Source: Lachnospiraceae bacterium | GTDB taxonomy: Bacteria; Bacillota; Clostridia; Lachnospirales; Anaerotignaceae | Reading direction: 5' to 3' | Assembly (NCBI GenBank): GCA_028695945.1 | Contig: JAQVIB010000071.1 | Coordinates: forward strand, 1 to 9,296 | Length of the DNA: 9,296 bases | In this document: one piece after another, positions 1 through 6,006 of the stretch | Layout: each line of letters starts with the position of its first letter | Position numbering within the stretch: position 1 is the first letter of the stretch | Notes under the pieces: model-generated | Database searches by the model: none | The model's input: only the letters and a program-made list of their open reading frames with translations | What the model was told of the DNA's origin: nothing | Made by a program: the position numbers and the translations under genes

Positions 1-1
1 C

Positions 2-274
2 TATAATGGCTCTGAAGAAGGGAAAAAATTGTCTGAATATATACAATCCCGGCTGAAAAGTGATTTGGATAATACAAATCAACGACAGGCAAAGGCAAAT
101 ACCGATTATTACATATTAAAAAATATATTAATTCCTACAGCATTGGTGGAATGTGGATTTTTATCAAATCCTAATGAAGAGGATCTTTTAAATTCGGAAG
201 AATATCAGCAAAAGGTGGCATGGAGCATATATTTAGGCATAGAGGATTATTTTGAAGAATGTGACAAAAACTAA
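2..274 (+). CDS. cwlD: N-acetylmuramoyl-L-alanine amidase CwlD, C-terminal part (cut by the left window edge)
   Basis: The reading frame is open from base 2 to the TAA at 272-274 and gives the last 90 residues of an Amidase_3 family protein. Family knowledge: these zinc enzymes cleave the amide between N-acetylmuramic acid and the stem peptide, and CwlD does this during spore cortex formation to allow muramic-lactam synthesis. The visible part holds the family's C-terminal landmarks: a YNGSEEGKKLSEYIQ helix, the NTNQRQAKAN segment, DYYILKN, and then the PTALVECGFLSNPNEE block around residues 44-60. The Glu of VECGF is expected to be the catalytic glutamate. The ending EEYQQKVAWSIYLGI is typical of CwlD. 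The N-terminal half, with the first zinc ligands and any signal or anchor sequence, lies outside the window. The assignment to CwlD rather than another Amidase_3 protein rests on this tail alone. An in-frame TTG at 29 is not the start, because conserved family sequence continues upstream of it. Confidence 0.85.
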   Translation, partial: YNGSEEGKKLSEYIQSRLKSDLDNTNQRQAKANTDYYILKNILIPTALVECGFLSNPNEEDLLNSEEYQQKVAWSIYLGIEDYFEECDKN

Positions 275-279
275 TTATG

Positions 280-308
280 TTTACAGAAGCTATAAAAAAT
301 TATATACT
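280..308 (+). promoter_or_regulatory. Sigma-A type promoter of the DEAD-box helicase
   Basis: TTTACA at 280-285 and TATACT at 303-308 are separated by exactly 17 bp, a near-consensus vegetative promoter. Initiation near 315 would leave a leader of about 38 nt before the helicase start codon. No hairpin terminator is visible between cwlD and this promoter, so some readthrough from cwlD is possible. Confidence 0.65.
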
Positions 309-352
309 ATATAAATATTCGTACAGATTTATTTGAAGAAAGAGGTACACTA

Positions 353-1579
353 ATGAGTATTTTGAGTTTTAGGGAAATTGGAATAAGTGATGAGCTTGCA
401 GAGGGACTGAGGAAACAGGGCATTGAAATGCCAACTGACATACAAATGAAGGTTATACCTGAAATAATGCAGGGAACTGATGTTATTGCCAAAAGTGAAA
501 CAGGTTCGGGTAAAACACTTGCTTATCTTTTACCAATATTTATGAAGGTAGATACCAAGCTTAGAAGCACCCAGGCTATAATTGTGACACCCACACACGA
601 GCTAGCGGTACAGGTGAATAAGCAGGCACAGGTTTTGGCCGAAAATTCGGGTGTGGATGTTAGAAGTGCTCTTATAATTGGTGGTGCAAGCATAACCAGA
701 CAGCTTGATAAGCTAAAAGAAAAGCCACAGATAGTTATTGGTTCAGCAGGGCGTATACTGGATTTAATAAAAAAGAAAAAAATTCAGGCACACACATGCA
801 AAACAATTGTAATTGATGAGGCAGACAGAATGCTAGATAACCTTAACATAAACGATGTTAAGGCGGTTGTTAAAACAACCCTTGCATCCGAAAGACAAAT
901 TGTATTGCTTTCCGCCTCAATTAATGAGGCTACAAAAAGAGCAGCGTCGCAGATAATGAGTGAGCCTAAAGTAGTTGAAAAAGAAAAGGGTATTTTGCCT
1001 GAAAATATTGAGCATTACTATATTATGGCTGAGGCTAGAGACAAGATTGTTGTTTTAAGAAAGATTATGGCTGGGCTTAAGCCCGAACACGTTATTGTGT
1101 TTATAAATAATCCTAACAATATTGAGACTATGGTGGAAAAGCTTAATTTTCATGGACTTAAAGCGGATGGCATTTATGGAACTGCACACAAGAATGACCG
1201 TAAAAATGCAATGGACAGTTTCCGTGAGGGTAGGATAAACATACTTGTTGCTTCGGATATTGGTGCAAGAGGATTGGATTTTGATGGGGTTGAAATTGTA
1301 GTAAATTTAGATATTTCAGAAGAGCCTGTATATTATCAGCATAGGGCGGGAAGAACAGGAAGAAACGGTGCAGGCGGTATAGTTATTTCAGTTGTTACCG
1401 ACTTTGAGAAAAAGTGGCTTAATAGATATGAAAGAGAATTTGACATTAAGTTTACGGAAAAAGTTATGTCTTATGGCAAGCTTGAAGATATAAAGTCAAA
1501 AAGAGGCGGAAAACCTAATGTAAATACCACAAAAAAACCGGGAAAAGTAACAAAGAGTAATGAAAAGACAAAAAAATAA
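353..1579 (+). CDS. DEAD-box ATP-dependent RNA helicase
   Basis: This 408-residue protein has the full two-RecA-domain DEAD-box core. It is expected to unwind or remodel RNA duplexes with ATP in the cytoplasm (cold adaptation, ribosome assembly or mRNA decay). Motifs in order: Q motif around residues 23-36 (PTDIQ, Gln31), Walker A SETGSGKT at 48-55, motif Ia PTHELA at 80-85, GG at 110-111, motif Ib SAGR at 131-134 (usually TPGR), DEAD at 155-158, motif III SAS at 187-189 (often SAT), motif IV VIVFIN at 247-252, motif V ARGLD at 305-309 and motif VI HRAGRTGR at 330-337. The C-terminus from about 380 is a short Lys-rich tail without an RNA-recognition domain, so a DbpA/YxiN assignment is not supported. 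The ATG at 353 has AGAGG at 341-345, 7 nt upstream. The gene has its own promoter and ends just before the DUF1292 promoter. The family is certain, the specific orthologue is not. Confidence 0.95.
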   Translation: MSILSFREIGISDELAEGLRKQGIEMPTDIQMKVIPEIMQGTDVIAKSETGSGKTLAYLLPIFMKVDTKLRSTQAIIVTPTHELAVQVNKQAQVLAENSGVDVRSALIIGGASITRQLDKLKEKPQIVIGSAGRILDLIKKKKIQAHTCKTIVIDEADRMLDNLNINDVKAVVKTTLASERQIVLLSASINEATKRAASQIMSEPKVVEKEKGILPENIEHYYIMAEARDKIVVLRKIMAGLKPEHVIVFINNPNNIETMVEKLNFHGLKADGIYGTAHKNDRKNAMDSFREGRINILVASDIGARGLDFDGVEIVVNLDISEEPVYYQHRAGRTGRNGAGGIVISVVTDFEKKWLNRYEREFDIKFTEKVMSYGKLEDIKSKRGGKPNVNTTKKPGKVTKSNEKTKK

Positions 1580-1606
1580 TTGTTTTATTTCTTCGTTTGG
1601 TATACT
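1580..1606 (+). promoter_or_regulatory. Putative extended -10 promoter of the DUF1292 gene
   Basis: TATACT at 1601-1606 is preceded by TGG (1598-1600), giving the TGn extended -10 pattern. The -35 candidate TTGTTT at 1580-1585 is only 15 bp away, so the extended -10 probably carries the recognition. It begins directly after the helicase stop codon and would give a leader of about 36 nt. Readthrough from the helicase cannot be excluded. Confidence 0.5.
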
Positions 1607-1649
1607 ATCTAAGATGGATTAAATAACCTACAAAAGGGGGATAATAAAA

Positions 1650-1961
1650 ATGAACGATGAAAAACATGAATGCGAATGTGGTTGTGAACATGACCACGAG
1701 CATGAAGAAATGGAAACTATGATACTTACACTTGATGATGATACTGAACTTGAATGTGGCATTATTGGTGTGTTTGAGGTAGAAGGTAAGGATTATATTG
1801 CTCTTCTTCCTACAGAAGAAGAAAACGTTCTTATTTATCAGTACAAGGAAACAGATGACGATGTTGAACTTGGAATGATTGAAGACGATGATGAATTTGA
1901 AAAAGTAAGTGCGGCTTTCAATGAAATTTGGGACGAAGAAGACTGCGAAGACGAGGAATAA
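1650..1961 (+). CDS. DUF1292 family protein with Cys/His-rich N-terminus
   Basis: This 103-residue, very acidic protein matches the DUF1292 (YrzB-like) pattern: a METMILTLDDDTELECGIIGVFEVEG-type stretch split over residues 21-46, then KDYIALLP at 47-54, an LIYQY strand and an acidic C-terminus with EVWDE-like NEIWDEED. The biochemical function of the family is unknown. The N-terminus packs His and Cys alternately (H6, C8, C10, C12, H14, H16, H18), which looks able to bind a metal ion, but this is inference. The start ATG at 1650 has an excellent AAGGGGG site at 1634-1640, 9 nt upstream. It follows the helicase by 70 bp with its own probable promoter and is closed by the strong terminator at 2127-2164. 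In many Firmicutes DUF1292 genes lie near RNA-related or tRNA-modification genes, and here the neighbour is an RNA helicase, but no functional link is shown. Confidence 0.88.
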   Translation: MNDEKHECECGCEHDHEHEEMETMILTLDDDTELECGIIGVFEVEGKDYIALLPTEEENVLIYQYKETDDDVELGMIEDDDEFEKVSAAFNEIWDEEDCEDEE

Positions 1962-1987
1962 AACGTTAGAAATAGACCTTGATGGTT

Positions 1988-2111
1988 TTGCCCTCAAACA
2001 CCCACAAGGGTTTTACCCTTGACCCATCTACAACCGCATAAATATGCGGTTGTAATAAAAGTTTTTGGTCTTGCTTTTTTCAAAAAGCAAGTGGGTTTGG
2101 GCAACGCCCAA
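1988..2111. repeat. Branched inverted-repeat element (outer stem plus internal hairpins)
   Basis: The gap between DUF1292 and the LysR gene holds several perfect inverted repeats. CAAGGG (2005-2010) pairs with CCCTTG (2016-2021). TACAACCGCATA (2029-2040) pairs with TATGCGGTTGTA (2043-2054), 12 of 12. CTTGCTTTTT (2070-2079) pairs with AAAAAGCAAG (2082-2091), 10 of 10. TTGGGC (2097-2102) pairs with GCCCAA (2106-2111). In addition the left flank TTGCCCTCAAACACCCAC (1988-2005) is nearly complementary to GTGGGTTTGGGCAA (2091-2104) if a few bases bulge, so the whole can fold as one outer stem carrying three hairpins. No ORF or tRNA is present. It resembles dispersed palindromic (REP or MITE-like) elements of clostridial genomes, but copy number cannot be judged from one copy. 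Confidence 0.6.
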
Positions 2112-2126
2112 GGGTTTTTGACAGTC

Positions 2127-2164
2127 TAATACCTTGGGAAAAAATCCCAAGGTATTATTTTTTT
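2127..2164 (+). terminator. Strong intrinsic terminator after DUF1292
   Basis: TAATACCTTGGGA (2127-2139) pairs perfectly with TCCCAAGGTATTA (2145-2157) around an AAAAA loop and is followed by seven T residues (2158-2164). This is a textbook rho-independent terminator for plus-strand transcription. Its T-tract reaches into the stop codon of the convergent LysR gene (2163-2165). On the minus strand the hairpin lacks a T-tract, so it is less convincing as the terminator of the LysR gene. Confidence 0.9.
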
Positions 2165-3050
2165 ATAGAAACATATCAGCAAAGCTTTTAGCGGCATGGC
2201 TTAAAGCTACATTTTTAAGTTTAACAAGACCAATGCTGCGTTTTGGAATTGGAGGTGAAATGGGAATTTCAAACAATTGCTCATTATCTATTTGCCCTTT
2301 TGTAAATTCTCTTATGGCAAAGGTAAGGCCTAAATTTATTTTTGCAAAATCCAAAAGTAAGTCACTGCTTCCAAGTTCAATAATTGGTTTAAGCACAACA
2401 CCATTTTTTTGTGCAAAGGAATCTAAAAATCTTCGTGAGTTACTTAAGTCCTCCAAAAGCAAAAGAGGGTACTCGTGTATATTTTTAAGCTTTATACCGT
2501 TCTTTGCAATTTCCTTATAGTTAGAACCGCCAACAAGGCAATCGTGTATAGTTTTAAAAGGCACAATCTCTAAGTCATTGTCTTTTTGTATTGGCAGGTT
2601 TATAAAGCACAAATCAACAATACCACTTTTTAAAAGGCGAAGGGATTCATAAGTTGTTTTATTTGTAACCTTAATGTTGATGTTGGGATTATTAGTATTA
2701 TATTTTTCTAAATAGGGCATAAGCAGGTTTGCAATAACGGTGTCGCTTGCACCTATTTTTATTTCACCTGTTTTAAGGTTTACCATTTCAAGGTATTTGT
2801 TTTCAGCTGTTTTAATAAGGGTAAGTGCTTGTTCAAGATATTCATACAAAACACTGCCTTCTGGTGTGGTGCGAACTCCTTTTGTGGTGCGTACCAAAAG
2901 TGGAGCACCCATTCTTTCTTCCAATTGGCGTATGGACATGCTTACTGCTGGCTGAGAGATAAAAAGTTCTTTTGCGGCAGACGACATATTGCCTGATTTT
3001 ACTACAACACAGAATATTTTATATAAATCCAAGGGAATATCTCTGTCCAT
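2163..3050 (-). CDS. LysR-family transcriptional regulator
   Basis: This 295-residue protein is a typical full-length LysR-type regulator. Residues about 8-66 form the winged helix-turn-helix, with SSAAKELFISQPAVSMSI as recognition region, RQLEERMGAPLLVR and the wing TTKGVRTTPEG. A linker helix follows (about 67-93). From about residue 94 (TGEIKIGAS) the type 2 periplasmic-binding-protein fold binds an unknown small effector. The ATG at 3048-3050 is supported by a perfect AAGGAGG site at 3058-3064. The gene lies downstream of the HD hydrolase on the same strand but has a near-consensus promoter of its own at 3115-3143 with a palindrome at the start point, which suggests autoregulation as is common in the family. 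The target genes are unknown. No divergent gene is present, so the usual LysR rule of a divergently transcribed target does not help here. Confidence 0.93.
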   Translation of the reverse strand: MDRDIPLDLYKIFCVVVKSGNMSSAAKELFISQPAVSMSIRQLEERMGAPLLVRTTKGVRTTPEGSVLYEYLEQALTLIKTAENKYLEMVNLKTGEIKIGASDTVIANLLMPYLEKYNTNNPNINIKVTNKTTYESLRLLKSGIVDLCFINLPIQKDNDLEIVPFKTIHDCLVGGSNYKEIAKNGIKLKNIHEYPLLLLEDLSNSRRFLDSFAQKNGVVLKPIIELGSSDLLLDFAKINLGLTFAIREFTKGQIDNEQLFEIPISPPIPKRSIGLVKLKNVALSHAAKSFADMFL

Positions 3051-3080
3051 ATTTAGGCCTCCTTAAAAGCAATATAAAAA

Positions 3081-3112
3081 TAGTTGATACTGAATGATTT
3101 CAATATCAACTA
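3081..3112. promoter_or_regulatory. Palindrome at the lysR transcription start, candidate autoregulatory operator
   Basis: TAGTTGATA (3081-3089) and TATCAACTA (3104-3112) are perfect 9-bp inverted repeats. Within their 14-bp spacer lies a smaller dyad TGAA (3091-3094) / TTCA (3099-3102). Read on the minus strand the inner dyad fits the LysR T-N11-A pattern. The expected start point of the 3115-3143 promoter falls at the edge of this palindrome, so a bound protein could block initiation or early elongation. It could also simply form an mRNA hairpin. Confidence 0.5.
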
Positions 3113-3114
3113 TA

Positions 3115-3143
3115 ATTATAATACTTATTATGCAGTTTATCAA
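3115..3143 (-). promoter_or_regulatory. Sigma-A promoter of the LysR gene
   Basis: On the minus strand TTGATA (3143-3138) and TATAAT (3120-3115) are separated by exactly 17 bp, with a perfect -10 box. It lies immediately after the HD hydrolase stop codon (3147-3149). The leader would be about 55-60 nt. Confidence 0.75.
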
Positions 3144-3146
3144 CAA

Positions 3147-3722
3147 TTATAATGCACCTTTAAGACCTATTTCCTCGGCACACTCTCTCATTCCCATTAT
3201 TACCTCGTTTATAACGTAGTCCAAATCCTTTTCAATCATGGCACAGCCTTTTTCTATAATACTTCTGTCTACACCTGCGGCAAAGCTTTGGGTTTTATAC
3301 TTTTTCTTAACGCTTTTAAGCTCGATATCCAATACGCTTTTAGATGGACGCATAAGACATGCGGCAGTAATTAGACCAGTAAGTTCATCTATAGTAAAAA
3401 GAATTTTTTCCATTTTGTGTGTTGGCTCAACGTCACAGCAAATGCCCCAACCGTGGCTGGCAACAGCATGAATATATTCTTCGTCAATATCATGCTCTTT
3501 CATTATTTCCATTGCCTTAATGCAGTGTTGGTCTGGATATTTTTCATAGTCCAAATCGTGCAGTAAGCCAATTATACCCCATTTTTCAACATCTTCACCT
3601 TCAAGTGCTGCAAAGTGACGCATAACACCCTCAACTGTAAGTGCATGTTTTAAAAGGGCATCATTTTGGTTAAATTCACAAAGCAATTTCCATGCTTCAT
3701 CTCTGTTTGGTGTAACACTCAT
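3147..3722 (-). CDS. HD-superfamily predicted hydrolase (COG2316-like)
   Basis: The protein is 191 residues from the ATG at 3720-3722, which has a perfect AAGGAGG at 3729-3735. An in-frame upstream ATG at 3749 has no comparable site and would add nine residues that encode the ribosome site itself. HD-type metal ligands are visible: H26 in LLKHALTVEGVMRHFA, the HD doublet H55-D56 in GLLHDLDYEKYP, H85 and H90 (HAVASHGWGI), and a distal Asp112 in TIDELTGLI. HD proteins are metal-dependent phosphohydrolases acting on nucleotides or phosphomonoesters, but the substrate of this subfamily is unknown to me. The RPSKSVLDIELKSVKKKYK stretch and the ending MGMRECAEEIGL are characteristic of the clostridial and archaeal COG2316-type group. 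It starts 71 bp after thiM with no visible terminator between, so it may be cotranscribed with the thi operon. A role in thiamine metabolism would be inference from position only. Confidence 0.88.
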   Translation of the reverse strand: MSVTPNRDEAWKLLCEFNQNDALLKHALTVEGVMRHFAALEGEDVEKWGIIGLLHDLDYEKYPDQHCIKAMEIMKEHDIDEEYIHAVASHGWGICCDVEPTHKMEKILFTIDELTGLITAACLMRPSKSVLDIELKSVKKKYKTQSFAAGVDRSIIEKGCAMIEKDLDYVINEVIMGMRECAEEIGLKGAL

Positions 3723-3728
3723 TGCAAC

Positions 3729-3735
3729 TTCCTCC
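3729..3735 (-). promoter_or_regulatory. Ribosome binding site deciding the HD hydrolase start
   Basis: The minus strand reads AAGGAGG about 6-8 nt before the ATG at 3722. It favours this start over the in-frame ATG at 3749, which lacks a good site and would translate through this one. Confidence 0.8.
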
Positions 3736-3793
3736 TTCAAAGTTCTCAAAGAAATCTCTGTTATTTCAGTTACAAGGTAAATTTTAAGGCTTT

Positions 3794-4603
3794 TTATTCA
3801 AAATAAATTTCTTTTTCCATAATTTCTTCGCTATGCAAAGCGTAAAGTGCATTTATAAGCTTTATTTTGAAATCTGCTGGCCCGTTACATTCTTTTGCGG
3901 CTTTTTCTCCGCAAATATTTACGGCATAAATGGCACAGACAGTTGCAAGAAGGGTATCTTTTTCCACAGCACAAAATGCCCCAATAACTGATGATGTAAT
4001 ACACCCAGCACCACTTATATATGTAAACATTTCTGTTCCACGGTTAATTTTAATAAGCTGTGTGCCATTGGTAATATAATCAACTTTGCCTGTAATTGCA
4101 ACAACTGCATTCAGACTGAGTGCAAATGATTTAATTACCTCTATATTGGCTGTATCCATGCTTTCCTCTGAGTCTATAACCTTATTTTTACTTATTACAA
4201 GACCAGTAAGAGTTTTTATTTCAGAAGCTTTGCCTTTAATTACAGACGGGGATACTTGGTTTAAAAGGTGTTTAATTCCATTTTGCCTAAAGCTTGTTGC
4301 ACCAATTCCCACAGGGTCTAAAATTACAGGGATACTAAGTTGGTTGGCAGTTTTGCCTGACAATGTAACGGTATCAAACCTTGAAAAATCTGGTGTGCCA
4401 AGATTGAGAACAAGAGCATTGGAAAGAGCAGTCATTTCGCCAACTTCGTCCTTATTATACGCCATAACAGGAGATGCACCAAGGGCAGTTGTTATATTTG
4501 CACAATCATTTATGGTTACAAAGTTTGTTATGTGGTGAACAACGGGTTTTGACAAACGTATATTTTTAAGAATACAACTAAGCTTTGCAGAAAAATCAGT
4601 CAT
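3794..4603 (-). CDS. thiM: Hydroxyethylthiazole kinase ThiM
   Basis: This 269-residue cytoplasmic protein is a full-length ribokinase-like ThiM. It phosphorylates 4-methyl-5-(2-hydroxyethyl)thiazole with ATP, feeding salvaged thiazole into thiamine phosphate synthesis. The family landmarks are present: HHITNFVTINDCAN at 23-36, LGASPVMA at 41-48 with the conserved Glu after it (NKDEVGEM), LNLGTP at 66-71, LDPVGIGAT at 95-103, TGKVDYI at 171-177, and the anion-hole loop SGAGC at 197-201 with Cys201. Two positions depart from the pattern I recall: the usual RGNxSEI reads KGKASEI (123-129), and GTGC reads GAGC. The start ATG at 4603 overlaps the end of thiD by 8 nt (ATGACTGA), and the upstream site is weak, so translation is probably coupled to thiD. 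It is the third gene of the riboswitch-controlled thiW-thiD-thiM operon. No thiE follows. Confidence 0.95.
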   Translation of the reverse strand: MTDFSAKLSCILKNIRLSKPVVHHITNFVTINDCANITTALGASPVMAYNKDEVGEMTALSNALVLNLGTPDFSRFDTVTLSGKTANQLSIPVILDPVGIGATSFRQNGIKHLLNQVSPSVIKGKASEIKTLTGLVISKNKVIDSEESMDTANIEVIKSFALSLNAVVAITGKVDYITNGTQLIKINRGTEMFTYISGAGCITSSVIGAFCAVEKDTLLATVCAIYAVNICGEKAAKECNGPADFKIKLINALYALHSEEIMEKEIYFE

Positions 4604-5402
4604 TTATCATCCCGGCCTTTTTGTAAAGTGAATAAAAATGGTGAGTTGGTCCTACACCTTTCCCTATGGAAAAGGAATGCTCTATTGCTATGGAAATATA
4701 GTCCTTAGCGTTTTTTATTGAGTTTTCTACACTAAGACCGTTTGCAAGGTTTGAGGCAATGGCTGATGAAATGGTACAGCCTGTTCCGTGTGTATTTTTA
4801 GTGTCAAAACGTTTGCCGTTAAATATAAGCATTTCTTTACCATCAAAGAGGATGTCTGTTGCATCATTTTCTAAATGCCCACCCTTAACAAAAACATTTT
4901 TAGCACCCATTTTGTGTATTTTTATTGCTGCATCTTTCATATCTTCAATGGTGCTTATTTTCATACCTGTTATAACTTCTGCCTCTGGAAGGTTTGGTGT
5001 AAGAACAGTTGCAAGAGGAATAAGACGATTAATTAATGCGTCTTTTGCCTGAGGCTGAAGAAGGTCGAACCCGCTTTTAGAAATCATAACAGGGTCAATA
5101 ACTATATTTTTTGGATTGTACTGTTCAAGCTTATTGGCAATGGCATTAATTGTTTCTATTTGGCTAACCATACCTACCTTAACTGCGGAAACGTCTATAT
5201 CTGTAAAAATAGCATCAATTTGTGCAGAAATAATTTCTGGTGTAATATCCTGACAGCCAAAAACACCTTGTGTATTTTGAACGGTAACGGCTGTAATTAC
5301 ACTCATTCCGTATGTACCATGGGCGGAAAAGGTTTTAAGGTCTGCTTGAATGCCAGCACCTCCGCAGGTGTCACTGCCTGCAATAGTTAGTACGTTTTTC
5401 AT
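4596..5402 (-). CDS. thiD: Hydroxymethylpyrimidine/phosphomethylpyrimidine kinase ThiD
   Basis: This 268-residue ribokinase-fold enzyme carries out the ATP-dependent phosphorylation of HMP and then HMP-phosphate to HMP-diphosphate, the pyrimidine donor of thiamine synthesis. Motifs: IAGSD at 7-11, GGAGIQADLKTF at 14-25, HGTYGMSVITAVTVQNT at 28-44, KVGM at 75-78, DPVMISKSG at 103-111, LTPNLPEAE at 134-142, VKGGH at 172-176 and HGTGCT at 205-210 with catalytic Cys209. The ending GKGVGPTHHFYSLY is also typical. The length is usual for a monofunctional ThiD and there is no fused ThiE domain. The ATG at 5400-5402 has GGGAGG at 5413-5418. The gene begins 25 bp after thiW and overlaps thiM by 8 nt. 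Pyridoxal kinase activity is known in some ThiD-like proteins, but operon and riboswitch point to thiamine. Confidence 0.96.
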   Translation of the reverse strand: MKNVLTIAGSDTCGGAGIQADLKTFSAHGTYGMSVITAVTVQNTQGVFGCQDITPEIISAQIDAIFTDIDVSAVKVGMVSQIETINAIANKLEQYNPKNIVIDPVMISKSGFDLLQPQAKDALINRLIPLATVLTPNLPEAEVITGMKISTIEDMKDAAIKIHKMGAKNVFVKGGHLENDATDILFDGKEMLIFNGKRFDTKNTHGTGCTISSAIASNLANGLSVENSIKNAKDYISIAIEHSFSIGKGVGPTHHFYSLYKKAGMIND

Positions 5403-5427
5403 AATTGCTGTTCCTCCCTTTTACTCT

Positions 5428-5919
5428 TTAATCTTCTATTTTTTTGCCAAGCTTTAAAACCTCACTGGATTTTAAAATTATGTAAGCAGCTACTGCACCA
5501 CCAAAACTGCTTAAAAAGAACGGGAACACATACAGCAATGCACCTGAACTTTTTCCCATTAATAGATTGGCAATAGGTACGGCAATAAGTGCACCTAAAA
5601 CACCTGTGCCGAAAACTTCGCCAACGGCAGCACCCAACTTATTTTTGGTGTGTTTATAAATCATTGCCGAAAGAAAAGCTCCAACCATGCTTCCAGGGAA
5701 AGCAAGCAGCGTGCCTGTACCCAAAAGGTTTCGACCAAGGGAAATGCAAAAGGCAGTAAGAACTGCATAGGCAGGACCTAAAAGCACAGCACAAATTACA
5801 TTAATTGCGTGTTGAACAGGCATACATTTTGACGCACCTACAGGTATATAAATTACTGTACCTGTAAGAATGCCAATTGCCACAAACATGGCGGAAATAG
5901 TAAGTTTTTTTGTTTTCAT
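5428..5919 (-). CDS. thiW: ThiW, S component of an ECF-type thiazole transporter
   Basis: The protein is 163 residues from the ATG at 5917-5919 and very hydrophobic, with about five to six membrane segments. The ThiW signature is clear: YIPVGASKCMPVQHAINV near residues 24-42, then LLGPAYAVLTAF, the polar SLGRNLLGTGTLLAFPGSM block at about 60-78, and a GEVFGTG segment. ThiW proteins are substrate-binding subunits of energy-coupling-factor transporters and are assigned to uptake of the thiazole precursor on the basis of linkage to thiM and TPP riboswitches. No ATPase (EcfA) or EcfT subunit is nearby, so it presumably shares a module encoded elsewhere. The start is chosen because GAGG at 5927-5930 lies 7 nt upstream. 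An in-frame ATG at 5937 has no proper site and would translate through this one. It is the first gene after the riboswitch terminator. Confidence 0.93.
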   Translation of the reverse strand: MKTKKLTISAMFVAIGILTGTVIYIPVGASKCMPVQHAINVICAVLLGPAYAVLTAFCISLGRNLLGTGTLLAFPGSMVGAFLSAMIYKHTKNKLGAAVGEVFGTGVLGALIAVPIANLLMGKSSGALLYVFPFFLSSFGGAVAAYIILKSSEVLKLGKKIED

Positions 5920-5926
5920 ATAAATA

Positions 5927-5930
5927 CCTC
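5927..5930 (-). promoter_or_regulatory. Ribosome binding site deciding the ThiW start
   Basis: The minus strand reads AAAAGAGG ending at 5927, 7 nt before the ATG at 5919. The sequence sits inside the first codons of the longer alternative frame from 5937, which makes that longer start unlikely. Confidence 0.7.
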
Positions 5931-5966
5931 TTTTCATTTATTTGTGCAGAGGCGGTTTGTTGGTAC

Positions 5967-5999
5967 AAAAAGACACAGCTGAAAAATATTCGCTGTGCC
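5967..5999 (-). terminator. Intrinsic terminator of the TPP riboswitch
   Basis: On the minus strand GGCACAGC (5999-5992) pairs with GCTGTGTC (5979-5972) with one G-U pair, around a 12-nt AT-rich loop, and is followed by TTTTT (5971-5967). It lies between the riboswitch aptamer and thiW and leaves about 47 nt to the thiW start, so control is most likely by premature termination when TPP is bound. Confidence 0.85.
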
Positions 6000-6006
6000 A
6001 TAATTT

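Noticed and set aside
1605..1997. Minus-strand open frame opposite DUF1292
   Set aside because: Composition is Phe/Ile/Asn-rich, as expected from the reverse of an acidic gene, and there is no ribosome site. The plus-strand frame matches a known family.
1985..2111. Branched fold as a tRNA gene
   Set aside because: There is no TTC-arm consensus, CCA-proximal acceptor stem or anticodon-loop pattern, and the arms are too long and AT-rich.
2134..2520. Plus-strand open frame opposite the LysR gene
   Set aside because: It starts inside the terminator hairpin, has no recognisable domain and lies antisense to a clear LysR protein with a strong ribosome site.
3723..3793. Separate promoter or terminator between thiM and the HD gene
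   Set aside because: I found no -35/-10 pair better than a weak TTGAAT...TACCTT match and no hairpin with a T-run, so neither is annotated.
5801..6001. Minus-strand small frame overlapping the thiW start and riboswitch terminator
   Set aside because: It would begin at the terminator hairpin and run out of frame into thiW, with no motif or ribosome site.
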